Assembly: GCA_028690255.1 (NCBI GenBank)
Contig: JAQVBP010000041.1
Location: forward strand, 1 to 21,576
Origin: Methanosarcinaceae archaeon
Lineage (GTDB): Archaea > Halobacteriota > Methanosarcinia > Methanosarcinales > Methanosarcinaceae
Direction of reading: 5' to 3'
Length of the DNA stretch: 21,576 nucleotides
Shown here: in pieces, positions 6,529 to 16,200 of the stretch
How positions within the stretch are numbered: position 1 is the first letter of the stretch
Layout of the letters: each line of letters begins with the position of its first letter
Notes under the pieces: model-generated
Seen by the model: only the letters and a program-made list of their open reading frames with translations
What the model was told of the DNA's origin: nothing
Database searches by the model: none
Made by a program: the position numbers and the translations under genes

Positions 6529-8024
6529 TTTCCCTGATTGCTCAACTGCTTTCCAGATCGGAAGGCAAAACACTGGAATTTAAGCGTAACCTGTCCTCTC
6601 CTAAAAACATCCTCAAAACGCTGGTAGCTTTTTCCAACACCGCAGGAGGACGCTTGTTAATCGGGGTTGAGGATGGGTCTAAAGAGGTTTTGGGCGTTGA
6701 AAATCCCCTGGATGAAGAAGAGCGTTTGTGCAGCCTGATTGCTGATAGTATCGAACCACGCCTGGTTCCCAGTGTGGAGCTGATCGCTTTTGAGGATAAG
6801 ACCTTGCTCGGGGTGGAGGTCTATCCAAGCGGTTCCCGGCCTCACTGGCTGAAAAATGAAGGGCCTGATAACGGGGTTTATGTCAGGCTTGGTTCCAGCA
6901 ACCGAAAAGCTGATATTGATTTGATCCAGGAACTTCGCCGCAGTGCTATGGGCCTTGTGTTCGATGAGCAGGCTCTTCCGGACAGAACGGTTGAAGACCT
7001 CGATTTTGAAGCCGCTGTAACCTGTTTTGAACGACACAGGAAACTGGTAAAAAAAGACATGGAATCCCTTCGCCTTGTAACCAAACACCAGGAAAAATTG
7101 GTTCCTACAGTTGGCGGAATGTTACTGTTCGGCAAAGACCGGGAAATGATCTTTCCCGATGCCTGGATACAGTGCGGACGGTTCATCGGAAAGGACAGGG
7201 CAGATATTTTCGATCATATTGAAATTCATGAGCATCTGCCTGTGGCAGTTGAAAGGATAATGGAGTTTCTCAAGAAACACGCCATGCGTGGTGCGGATTT
7301 TTCCGAACTGAAGCGTAAAGATGTCTGGAGTATTCCCCTGACCATCCTGCGCGAGGCTGTGGTGAATGCCGTTGTCCACGCTGACTACTCCCAGAAAGGC
7401 GCACCTATCCGGGTTTCTTTTTTTGATGATAGGATCGAAATAGAAAACCCTGGTATCCTGCTTCCGGGTCTAACGATGGAAGATATGCGTCAGGGCGTTT
7501 CCAAATTACGCAACAGAGTTATCGCTCGCGTTTTCCGGGAACTTGACCTTATCGAGCAATGGGGCAGCGGGATTAGCCGCATGTTCAAAGAAGCAGAGGC
7601 ACTTGGTCTTCCCGAACCGGAGATAATTGAAGTGGGTATGCGGGTGAGGTTCATTGTTTATCTGGCGGAATCCATTGTACTACCTACAGAAAGCCACTCA
7701 GGTAAAAACAAAGCCGGTGCCAAGTTACCGACCCAGTTACCGACCCAGTTACCGACCCAGTTATCGACCCGGTTACCGACCCGGTCATATGATCAAGTTG
7801 AAAGATTGTTGCTTGCACTCAAAGAGGATGAAAAATCTTCAAGTGACCTGCGCAACATTTTGAATATCAAGCATCGACAGAACTTCAGGGATAACTACCT
7901 CCACCCGGCCCTCGATGCAGAATTAATTGAAATGACAATTCCGGAAAAACCCAGCAGCTCAAAACAGAAGTACCGTCTGACGGTTAAAGGTAAGGCATTC
8001 TTAGCTAAAGAAAAAGTTGAATGA
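6525..8024 (+). CDS. AlbA_2 domain / GHKL ATPase with Fic-like C-terminal winged helix; foreign-looking
   Basis: A 499-residue protein with the same overall plan as the gene at 4880 but clearly divergent. The AlbA_2 domain spans residues about 5-125 (SEGKTLEFKRNL, FSNTAGGRLLIGV, GVYVRLGSSNRKAD). The GHKL ATPase spans about 265-375 (LREAVVNAVVHADY with E277 and N281; ENPGILLPG; EQWGSGISRM). A linker of five LPTQ/LSTR-type tetrapeptides (residues 401-420) follows. The C-terminal winged helix resembles the Fic-like_C domain (NFRDNYLHPALDAELIEMT, then QKYRLTVKG). A strong ggagg ribosome site overlaps the preceding relic ORF. Arginine is often CGT or CGC, unlike the AGA/AGG preference of neighbours, suggesting recent acquisition from a bacterium. 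It sits 66 bp ahead of pglZ, so it is probably co-transcribed with it. Confidence 0.87.
   Translation: MISLIAQLLSRSEGKTLEFKRNLSSPKNILKTLVAFSNTAGGRLLIGVEDGSKEVLGVENPLDEEERLCSLIADSIEPRLVPSVELIAFEDKTLLGVEVYPSGSRPHWLKNEGPDNGVYVRLGSSNRKADIDLIQELRRSAMGLVFDEQALPDRTVEDLDFEAAVTCFERHRKLVKKDMESLRLVTKHQEKLVPTVGGMLLFGKDREMIFPDAWIQCGRFIGKDRADIFDHIEIHEHLPVAVERIMEFLKKHAMRGADFSELKRKDVWSIPLTILREAVVNAVVHADYSQKGAPIRVSFFDDRIEIENPGILLPGLTMEDMRQGVSKLRNRVIARVFRELDLIEQWGSGISRMFKEAEALGLPEPEIIEVGMRVRFIVYLAESIVLPTESHSGKNKAGAKLPTQLPTQLPTQLSTRLPTRSYDQVERLLLALKEDEKSSSDLRNILNIKHRQNFRDNYLHPALDAELIEMTIPEKPSSSKQKYRLTVKGKAFLAKEKVE
7725..7784 (+). repeat. Five in-frame 12-bp tandem repeats encoding LPTQ-like units
   Basis: The unit ttaccgacccag repeats at 7725, 7737, 7749, 7761 and 7773, the last two ending in cgg and the fourth having tcg for ccg. 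It encodes LPTQ three times, then LSTR and LPTR. The unit length keeps frame, so slippage would lengthen or shorten the linker between ATPase and winged helix without destroying the protein. Confidence 0.9.
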
Positions 8025-8090
8025 GCCCAGCGTTCCAGGAAACAAACACGCCAGGATACAGAGACAATCAGAGAAAAATGATAACAGGAT

Positions 8091-10787
8091 ATGGATTTCA
8101 TGGTCAACGTTGAAAAAACAAGCCAGAGTTTACTTATTAAATTTGACCCGTCCGAAAGAAAGGACTACGAGAAAAGGAAAATCGTGTTCTGGTATGATAA
8201 GGATAAGACGGCCTGGGATGAGGAGAAACAGGGGCCGGGAGAAGAGCTTGAGGAAATTGTACAAATTCTGGCGGAGCACGGGATCAGGTTCCATATCCTG
8301 AGTAACAACTATTTCGAGACCAAAAAGTTACTTGAAATTGAAGATACCGAATCAAACTATCTGGTTTACTGCCCGGCCGGAGAAAGAGAACACGAAGATA
8401 ACTGGCTTTTTGACATCCAGCTTTATTCGGCCAGGTTCGAGAACAGCCGGATTTCCGATATAAAGAGTGAGTTTGAGATTGCCGGGTACGAGCTGGACGG
8501 ATTCTTTACGAAATACGAGAAGTTCTTTGCCAACCAGAAGGAAAGGGTCCAGCCTCTGAAACGGCTCTACCAGAGAGACTGGAAGGAAAAAGAGTTTCTG
8601 CTGGGGATGCTGGCTGTCTTTTCGAAGACCCAGGCCCCTGACTTTAAACTGATTGTAAGGGACCTCATGCTCCGGGGACTTGAGGAAGGAGAAAACCAGG
8701 CCTGGGAGAATATTTCGAAGTTCAGGCTGAAAGAAGCTTTCTGGGAGCTTACGGAAGAAGAGTTTGGCTTTTCGGCAAAGGGGCCTACCTTGAGAAAACT
8801 TTACCTGAGTTTCCTGATTACCCATGTCAAGCACTACTCGGGGATTTCCCTGAAAGGCTATGAGCAGTACCTCAACCGAAAGGAAAACGAAGGCCAGATT
8901 TTCCTGAAACACTGGATGGACAGCTCGAAGGATTCGGCCCGGTTTGAAGAATATAGCCGGGAAATGCTTACCGCTAACGGCAGTGACCTGGGAAACAACC
9001 TTCAGGCCGAACTTGAGAAATGTAATAACGTGTCCGATTACCTTGAAGCTGAGGCCGTGGAGACCTTTGACAGAGCGATAATCCTGAAGATTGTCCGGGA
9101 ACTGGACAGGCCGGAAGATTTGAGAGAGGAAGACTTCAAAGAATACCTGGACTGGATTGAGGAGCGGCGGACAAAACACTGGTACCGGGAATACGAAAAC
9201 ATTTACAACGCTCTGGAATACGCGGTCAGGCTCTTCGGGTTCGCAGGGAAATATTATGACGACCCGAAAGCCTCGGACGCACTTGAAAACACCCGGAGCC
9301 TGTATGAACTGCTCAAGGCCTATGCTGATACGTATTACCGGATCGATTACCTCTACAGGAAATTCTACTATTACTATGACAAAGAACAGGAAAAGGACAT
9401 CCTGAAAAAAAGCCTCCGGCTACAGGTCGAAAACCTCTACACCAACAAACTGCTCAACAAATTACTGCTCAAATGGAGCAGCCTGATCGATTCCGAACTG
9501 GACGGGCAGTGGAAAATCGAGCTTACGGACAGCCAGCAGGACTTCTATAAACGGTACGTAAATCGAGTCCTGAAAAAAGACGACCGGACAAAGGTAGCTG
9601 TTATCATTTCCGACGCAATGCGCTATGAAGTAGCCGCTGAACTCGAAGAGGTTCTGAATAAAGACTCCTGGGGCCTTGTCGAACTCAAATATATGACCGG
9701 GATTTTGCCTTCCTACACAAAACTGGGCATGGCAAGTCTGCTGCCTCATAACACACTGGAATACAGGGGAAAAGAGGTTCTTGTGGACGGAATAAGTTCG
9801 GAAGGCCTTCAAAACCGGAAAAAGATCCTCCATAACAATTGTCTCGAATCCCTTGCCATCAACTCCGAAGACTTAATGAAATATAATAAAGAAGAAGCCA
9901 GGGAACTTTTCAGAGGTAAAAGACTCTTCTACATCTACCATGACAGGATAGACTCAACCGGGGATAAGAGGTCCTCGGAAAACAGTGTATTCAATGCCGC
10001 TGAAGAAACGATTTTTGAGATCAAGAAGCTGATCAAACATCTGAGTGATTCTCTGAGCATAGCACATATAATTGTCACGGCAGACCACGGTTTCCTGTAC
10101 AAAAGAGACGAACTGGAAAACGTGGACAAGGTGGACACATCAGTATTTGACAAAGCACGTATATTGGATTCCACAAAGCGCTTCATCCTGAGTGAAGAAG
10201 AACTTGCCCCGGACAATGTGCACGTTTTTGATATGCGCCTTACCCTTGGAGAAACCCATTCTCCCCTTTTTGCCTGCGTCCCTAAAGCCGACCTGAGATT
10301 CAAATTGCCTGGAGGGGGGCTCAATTTCGTACACGGAGGAGCATCACCACAGGAAATAGTGGTGCCTGTCCTGACCTATCACAGACAGGACCAGAAGACC
10401 CTTGAGAAAAAGGGAATCAAATACGGCAAGGTTAACGTTTCTGTGATAAATGACCGCAGGAAGATCACCAGCAGCAAATTTAAAGTAAATATTTACCAGA
10501 CCGAAAAGGTTACGGACAAGCTGAACCCCCGCACTTTCCGGGTTTCTTTATGGGACTTCGACGGAGGGGAGGAAAGGATGGTCAGCGACGAAAAAACCGT
10601 TATTGCCAGTAGCCAGTCCGACGATCCTGAAGAAAGGCAGTACGGCGTGATGCTGACTCTGAGCAGCAATCTGGATAACAAGAAATATTACCTGAGGCTG
10701 ATTGACGAAGACCCCGAGGAAATCAAGGACATCGTACAGATCCCCTTTGACCTGAACCTTCTCATAAGCGATTTTGCCGATTTCTGA
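8091..10787 (+). CDS. pglZ: BREX-type PglZ, alkaline-phosphatase-superfamily protein
   Basis: An 898-residue protein resembling the BREX type 1 PglZ (type A) family. The N-terminal ~480 residues are helical and charged and contain the family-like opening KIVFWYDKDKTAWDEE (about 27-42). The PglZ core runs from about residue 495 to 770: VAVIISDAMRYEVA with D508 as the probable metal ligand/nucleophile site, FYIYHDRIDSTGDK (H617, D618, D621), and IVTADHGFLYKRDE with D665-H666. A conserved LPGGGLNFVHGGASPQEIVVPV segment follows near 740-765, then a beta-rich C-terminal domain. The metal-site residues appear intact. PglZ is an essential BREX component and interacts with the methyltransferase PglX, but no PglX is present in this window. 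The ATG at 8091 is used, and a second in-frame ATG at 8100 is equally possible; neither has a strong ribosome site. brxL follows after 167 bp. Confidence 0.93.
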   Translation: MDFMVNVEKTSQSLLIKFDPSERKDYEKRKIVFWYDKDKTAWDEEKQGPGEELEEIVQILAEHGIRFHILSNNYFETKKLLEIEDTESNYLVYCPAGEREHEDNWLFDIQLYSARFENSRISDIKSEFEIAGYELDGFFTKYEKFFANQKERVQPLKRLYQRDWKEKEFLLGMLAVFSKTQAPDFKLIVRDLMLRGLEEGENQAWENISKFRLKEAFWELTEEEFGFSAKGPTLRKLYLSFLITHVKHYSGISLKGYEQYLNRKENEGQIFLKHWMDSSKDSARFEEYSREMLTANGSDLGNNLQAELEKCNNVSDYLEAEAVETFDRAIILKIVRELDRPEDLREEDFKEYLDWIEERRTKHWYREYENIYNALEYAVRLFGFAGKYYDDPKASDALENTRSLYELLKAYADTYYRIDYLYRKFYYYYDKEQEKDILKKSLRLQVENLYTNKLLNKLLLKWSSLIDSELDGQWKIELTDSQQDFYKRYVNRVLKKDDRTKVAVIISDAMRYEVAAELEEVLNKDSWGLVELKYMTGILPSYTKLGMASLLPHNTLEYRGKEVLVDGISSEGLQNRKKILHNNCLESLAINSEDLMKYNKEEARELFRGKRLFYIYHDRIDSTGDKRSSENSVFNAAEETIFEIKKLIKHLSDSLSIAHIIVTADHGFLYKRDELENVDKVDTSVFDKARILDSTKRFILSEEELAPDNVHVFDMRLTLGETHSPLFACVPKADLRFKLPGGGLNFVHGGASPQEIVVPVLTYHRQDQKTLEKKGIKYGKVNVSVINDRRKITSSKFKVNIYQTEKVTDKLNPRTFRVSLWDFDGGEERMVSDEKTVIASSQSDDPEERQYGVMLTLSSNLDNKKYYLRLIDEDPEEIKDIVQIPFDLNLLISDFADF

Positions 10788-10810
10788 TGAAAAATAAGAA
10801 ATTACACCAG

Positions 10811-10932
10811 GGATCTGCCACAAACAGAGGATCTGCCATAAACAACATAATAAAACCAAATGAGCTGAAGGCCAGACAAGTTCAAAATTAAATGCAAATG
10901 AAAATAGCAAATGAAAATGGCAAATGAAAGAG
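10811..10932 (+). repeat. Two short tandem-repeat clusters in the pglZ-brxL gap
   Basis: The string ggatctgcca(c/t)aaaca occurs twice with an 18-bp period (10811-10826, 10829-10844). A 13-bp unit gcaaatgaaaat(a/g) occurs three times (10894, 10907, 10920), the last copy imperfect. Together they fill most of the 167-bp gap. No promoter or hairpin is obvious. The repeated ATGs are out of frame or quickly stopped. Confidence 0.7.
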
Positions 10933-10954
10933 CAGATAAAATGGACAGGGTAAA

Positions 10955-13003
10955 ATGGGTGAAGAGGAACTAAAAACAGAAAATCTTGAAACCGACAGGA
11001 AACTTAACGAGTATTTTCAGGGCAGAGTCGTAAGGAAAGACCTGACAAAACTCCTGAAGGTGGGACATAACGTCCCTGTTTATGTGCTGGAGTACCTGCT
11101 CGGTTCTTACTGTGCGGATGAAGATGAGGATGTAATCCAGGAAGGCATCCAGATGGTCAAAAGCATCCTGTCCCAGAACTACGTGCGGCCTGATGAGGCC
11201 GAACTTATCAAGTCAAGGATAAGGGAAACAGGGTACTACACCATTATCGACAAACTCACGGTCACGCTCAATGAAAGGAGGGACATCTACGAAGCCTCTT
11301 TTTCCAACCTGGGGCTCAGAGGAATTGAAATCGATTCCGAGTACGTCATAAAATTTGACAAACTTCTGGGAGGCGGAATCTGGTGCATGGTCAAAATGGA
11401 ATACTCCACAGAATCAGCATTATCCCCCTTTATTATCTCCAGCCTGAAACCCATTCAGATTCCCAACATGGATATTCAGGAGATCCTGCAGGAAAGAAAA
11501 AACTTCACAAAAGACGAGTGGATCGATGCTCTTTTAAGAAGCATCGGGATGGAGCCCACCCAGCTTGAAACTTCCGCCAAATGGCACCTGCTGGAAAGGC
11601 TTGTGCCTCTTGTTGAGAACAACTATAACCTCTGTGAACTCGGGCCCCGAAGCACCGGAAAGTCTCACATCTACAAGGAAATCTCCCCGAACACCATCCT
11701 GATTTCAGGCGGGCAGACCACGGTTGCAAACCTCTTCTATAACATGTCCACCCGGCAGGTCGGGCTTGTGGGGCTCTGGGATGTTGTTGCCTTTGACGAG
11801 GTGGCAGGCATCCGCTTCAAGGACAGGGACGGAATCCAGATCCTCAAGGACTACATGGCCTCCGGGTCTTTCGCAAGAGGAAAAGAACAGAAAAACGCAA
11901 GCGCATCCATAGTGTTTGTGGGAAACGTCAACCAGAGTGTTGAGTCTCTCCAGAAGACCGCAAACCTCTTCTCTCCCTTCCCGGACGCCATGAACTGTGA
12001 CACCGCCTTTTTCGATCGCATGCACTACTACCTGCCAGGCTGGGAGGTCCCAAAATTCCGGCCGGAGCACTTCACGGACAGGTACGGGTTTATCGTGGAT
12101 TACCTGGCAGAATTCTTCAGGGAAATGCGCAAGCGCTCCTACTCCGACCACATGAGCAGGTTCTTCAGGATAGGAAACAACCTGAACCAGCGAGACGCAA
12201 TTGCCGTTAAAAAGACCTTCTCGGGTTTGATGAAACTCATCTACCCGGATGAAGAGCTCACAAAAGAAGAAGCCAGAGAAATCCTTGAGTATGCACTTGT
12301 GGGCAGGAGACGGGTTAAGGAGCAGCTTAAAAAGATAGGAGGAATCGAATTCTTTGAGGTCAATTTCTCCTACCTCGATAACGAAGACCTGACCGAAACT
12401 TTCGTGTCTGTTCCCGAAAGCGGGGGAAACAAAATCATTCCGGCAGGAATGACAAAGCCAGGGGAAGTGTATGCTGTTGCTGCCGCGCACTCAAACAAGA
12501 TCGGGATATACAAATTCGAAGCCCAGATTGTACCCGGATCCGGGAAATACGAGAAATCGGGCCTTGGTTCGAATTCCCAGGCAAAGGAATCGATAAAAAC
12601 GGCTTTCAATTTCTTCAGAGCCAACGCCAAGTCCATAAGCCAGAGCATATCCGTAAAAGAAAAGGACTATTTTTTGCATGTCCAGGACCTTTATGGGGTC
12701 GGAATCTCCGAAGAACTCTCCCTTGCAGCTTTTATCAGCCTCTGCTCGGGAGCAATTGACCGGCCCATCCAGGAACAGACCGCGATTCTCGGAAACATGA
12801 CAATCGGAGGCTCCGTAAACGTGCTGGAGGAACTCTCGGGCCTGCTTCAGGTCTGCCTGGACGCCGGAGCTAAAAAAGTTATGATCCCGATAGCCTCTGC
12901 CGGCAAGATTGCAACCGTGCCCCCGGAACTCTTCAGCAAATTCCAGATCGCTTTTTATGAGGACCCTATTGATGCTGTTTACAAATCTATGGCCTTGATT
13001 TGA
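10955..13003 (+). CDS. brxL: BREX-type Lon-like AAA+ protein BrxL
   Basis: A 682-residue protein of the BrxL family. The N-terminal DNA-binding-like region (about 1-200) contains RDLTKLLKVGHNVPVYVLEYLLG, typical of the family. The AAA+ module has Walker A GPRSTGKSH (K236) and Walker B VVAFDEV (D281, E282). The C-terminal domain (about 560-682) is Lon-protease-like: aligned by eye with E. coli Lon, a serine is kept (S589 in SEELSLAAF), but the position of the catalytic lysine is a leucine (L630 in EELSGLLQV). It is therefore probably not an active protease, in keeping with reports that BrxL works as a DNA-binding ATPase ring. It follows pglZ in the canonical BREX type 1 order. The ATG at 10955 has only a weak caggg ribosome site. 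A terminator-like hairpin lies 60 bp downstream. Confidence 0.94.
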   Translation: MGEEELKTENLETDRKLNEYFQGRVVRKDLTKLLKVGHNVPVYVLEYLLGSYCADEDEDVIQEGIQMVKSILSQNYVRPDEAELIKSRIRETGYYTIIDKLTVTLNERRDIYEASFSNLGLRGIEIDSEYVIKFDKLLGGGIWCMVKMEYSTESALSPFIISSLKPIQIPNMDIQEILQERKNFTKDEWIDALLRSIGMEPTQLETSAKWHLLERLVPLVENNYNLCELGPRSTGKSHIYKEISPNTILISGGQTTVANLFYNMSTRQVGLVGLWDVVAFDEVAGIRFKDRDGIQILKDYMASGSFARGKEQKNASASIVFVGNVNQSVESLQKTANLFSPFPDAMNCDTAFFDRMHYYLPGWEVPKFRPEHFTDRYGFIVDYLAEFFREMRKRSYSDHMSRFFRIGNNLNQRDAIAVKKTFSGLMKLIYPDEELTKEEAREILEYALVGRRRVKEQLKKIGGIEFFEVNFSYLDNEDLTETFVSVPESGGNKIIPAGMTKPGEVYAVAAAHSNKIGIYKFEAQIVPGSGKYEKSGLGSNSQAKESIKTAFNFFRANAKSISQSISVKEKDYFLHVQDLYGVGISEELSLAAFISLCSGAIDRPIQEQTAILGNMTIGGSVNVLEELSGLLQVCLDAGAKKVMIPIASAGKIATVPPELFSKFQIAFYEDPIDAVYKSMALI

Positions 13004-13065
13004 AATCCATACAAATATGAAAATGTAATGAGCTTTTTGTTTTACTAAAACCCACCCCTCTCGGC

Positions 13066-13117
13066 CCCTCTCCCCCCTCCCGACCTCTTTCTGAGTCAAG
13101 GGAGAGGGTCTTTTTTT
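13066..13117 (+). terminator. Stem-loop plus T run after brxL
   Basis: The sequence ccctctccc (13066-13074) pairs with gggagaggg (13100-13108), followed by tc and seven Ts (13111-13117). This is a good candidate for transcription termination after brxL. It implies that the nuclease-helicase gene has its own promoter or depends on read-through. The rest of the 13004-13271 gap holds no gene. Confidence 0.55.
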
Positions 13118-13271
13118 CTAACCTGATGCTTAAAAAAGATACGGGGCGGAGCCAATCTAATTTTGGATCCCTGAAGAAAAAATGACAAGAAATATAAGGC
13201 ATAATGCCGATTCGTGTAAGAACCTTCAAGTATATTTTACAAGTTATACTACTGAAAAACATGGGGATCGC

Positions 13272-16200
13272 ATGATAAAACACAGATTAAGCCCTTCACT
13301 GATTGCCCGATTTTTTTATCATAATTGTGAGCGCTATCTTCGATTTCATGCGACTCCCATAGAAGACAGGCCAAAGGCCGGGATTCCGGCTCTGAACCAT
13401 AACCAGAGTCCTGTTACAAAAGCGCTATTGGATGCCGGGAACAGATGGGAAGAGCAGGTAGTTCTCGAAAAAATAAAAGAGAACGTAATAATTCCGGAAG
13501 GGGCCGAAGCCCTGCACAAGAGAGCCCATTCTATCAAAAACAGCGTGGAGATATTCAAAAAACTGGACCGGGGCGAGCTGGTCTATCAGCCTACCCTGCT
13601 GGTGTCCTCCAAATTCTATCGGAAATATAATTTATCGCCGGAATTATGCAGTTTTTCGGCTTGCCGGCCGGACCTGATCCGGGGGGTTGAAAGGGATGCG
13701 GAAAGTGGGCAAGGGGGCCTCCCGCGCCTTCAGGTAATTGATGTGAAGGCCAGTGATGAATTAAGTTCAAGCCACAGGATTCAGGCTACCTTATACGCTC
13801 TGATGCTAAAAGACGTGCTCGAAAAAAATAAGCTCGAGACAGAGGTGGACCTGGACCGGGCCGGGATCTGGCTTTACGGGCAGGATGAACCTGAATTATT
13901 CGAGCTGGATTTCAATATCAAAATAATCGAAGAATTTTTAAGGTACCGGTTACCGGAAATTCTCACGAAACCCCTTGAAACGGTCCCCTGGCATGTTTAC
14001 CAGCGCTGCGAATTATGTGATTTCTATCAACACTGCAGAAAAGAAGCTGAAGAATGCAATTCGGTCTCGCTTCTTCCCGAGCTTTCGGTCAGTGGAAGAA
14101 ACTACCTGCGAGAAGCAAACTGGGCTTCCAAAGCTTCGATAAACAGCCTGCCCGATCTGGAGGCCTTTCTTGAAGCTGGAACTTCGGATGATATACTGGA
14201 CAAATGCGGGGCTTTACGAAACAAAGGGAATTATTTACGCAATATGGTCCGGGCCTTACAGGAAAAGGAGATCATCCTTAATCAGGGAATTTCCCTTGCC
14301 TTACCCAAAAACGAGGACGTAAGCCTTTTCATAACCCTCCAGAAAGACCCCGCGACAGGGCAGATTTACACGGCGGGATTCCGGCGTTTCAGGGGTAAAT
14401 TCGTTTACGGAAACGTGGTGAACGAACGGGTTTACGTGGCTGAAACCTCCGAAAAATGTACTGAGATTCAGCATAAATTTCTGCAGGCCCTCTTTGCAGA
14501 ACTGAAAAGCCTGCATGACTATAACGAAGCTCTGGAATGGAATGAACAAAAATCCCTGCAGACCTACGTTTTCGATAATTATGAACGTGAATTATTCAAA
14601 GCTCTGCTCAAAGAAGCGGTAAAAACCCCGGAACTGGCAGCTCTTGCCCTGAGCCTCTTATTTTACTACCAGGACCCCTCATTATTTAGTGGGAAGCAGC
14701 ACCCACTTGAAAAAGTGCAATACCCAATAGTTGCACTCACCAATGAAATCAGGAAACTTCTCTGTCTGCCCATCCCCTTTTTCCTGCACCAGCCTGAAGT
14801 TACCAGAGCCTTGCCAGCCTCGGATTTTGAGTGCACCCTCAAGCCCAGCAGCCTTTTCTGGTTTGAACACAGCAACGCAATGAAAAGCGATGCAATATCG
14901 ATGGCCTGGGAAAAAAAGAACCCTGAGGCGCCTGGCTGGATAGAAAAAGAAATCTCAATGCGGCTCCTTGCGGCAAGCAGTGTGCTTGACGGCCTTCGGG
15001 AAAAAGTTAAGGCTTCCCTGATCTCCTGGCCCCCAAAATTCCGGATCCCGGCTTCTAAAAAGTACAATTATCCGGAAATCTCCCAGCTGATCTTCATCAC
15101 CCGGTACGAGGCTTACATCCGGAACCTGGAGATAAAAGAAAAAAGGAGTTTATCTTTACCTGAAAGGGTAAAAGAAGGCATAAGCGTTCCAATCCAATAT
15201 TTAGAACAAAATTTCTGGAAAGTCACCTCTGACCTGGATTCCGGCTTATTTGAACAAAATGAAAATTTCAGTTACCTCCTTGTCCCGGAAGGAAAAGCCG
15301 GAGAAAACGCCCAGCTCAGCTTTGAAGATTACAAATACCGAACAAACCTCAGAAATCCCGGCCGAAGTAAAGTCTGTTTCGCAATGATTAGCCGGAAAAT
15401 GGAAAATGAGAGAACCGGGAAAATAATGGGTTTAATTCTTGAACTTGCCTTCCCTGAAGCCCAGCCCCCTTTCAAAACCGGAGATAAAGCAATCCTGCAC
15501 CCCCGGTTTACGGACTTCACCTCCGAAAGAATAATTGACCGCCTCACCGAAATGGACGAACAGCTCGAACATGACTTCATTAAGCTTCTGAGAACCCCCG
15601 AAGAATTTGCAGTCCCGGTCCGGGAAAGAGATTCGGTTTACGAAAGTGCCAAAAAGCAGGCCCTCAACTCCGGTTTTACCGAAAGCCAGAAAAGGGCTTT
15701 TACCCACCTGCTCAATAACCGTTTAACCCTGATCTGGGGCCCCCCAGGAACCGGAAAAACTCATTTCCTGGCCCGAGCAATTCTTTCCCTGATTAGAGCA
15801 AGAAGGAAAAACCGGGTAAATATCCAGATTGCTGTAACCGCCTTCACCCACTCGGCCGTAGAAAACCTGCTCATAAGAATTCAGGAACTTGCCGAAGAAG
15901 ACGATTTCGGAGAAGAACTCCATATCTATAAATTAAAGGAAGCAAAGACCCTCAAAGGAAAAAATGTCCTGCAGATCAAATCCGAGTACGCAATTCAGGA
16001 CCTGGCCGACGCCCCCTTCCTGATCCTCGGAGGGACCGTCAACAGCTTCAACAAAATAAGCCGGAAAGTCAACCCCTTCGATATCCTGATCGTTGATGAA
16101 GCCTCCCAGCTCAAACCCGCCGAATTAGCTCTGGGTATGTCCGTTTTAGAGACAGGAAAAAGACTCGTGCTTGCAGGAGACGATTTGCAGCTTCCCCCAA

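Noticed and set aside
8017..8301. 94-codon plus-strand reading frame overlapping the start of pglZ
   Set aside because: It is a shadow frame of the pglZ 5' end with an arginine/lysine-rich product and no ribosome site.
11705..12490. 261-codon minus-strand reading frame inside brxL
   Set aside because: It is antisense to a strongly supported gene and shows no domain; it results from codon bias.
10955..13003. Active ATP-dependent Lon protease
   Set aside because: The catalytic lysine position is leucine, and the overall plan is that of BrxL.
13182..13271. Longer start (ATG at 13182) for the nuclease-helicase
   Set aside because: The extra 30 residues lie outside the recognisable nuclease domain, and a ggggatc site precedes the ATG at 13272; it remains possible.
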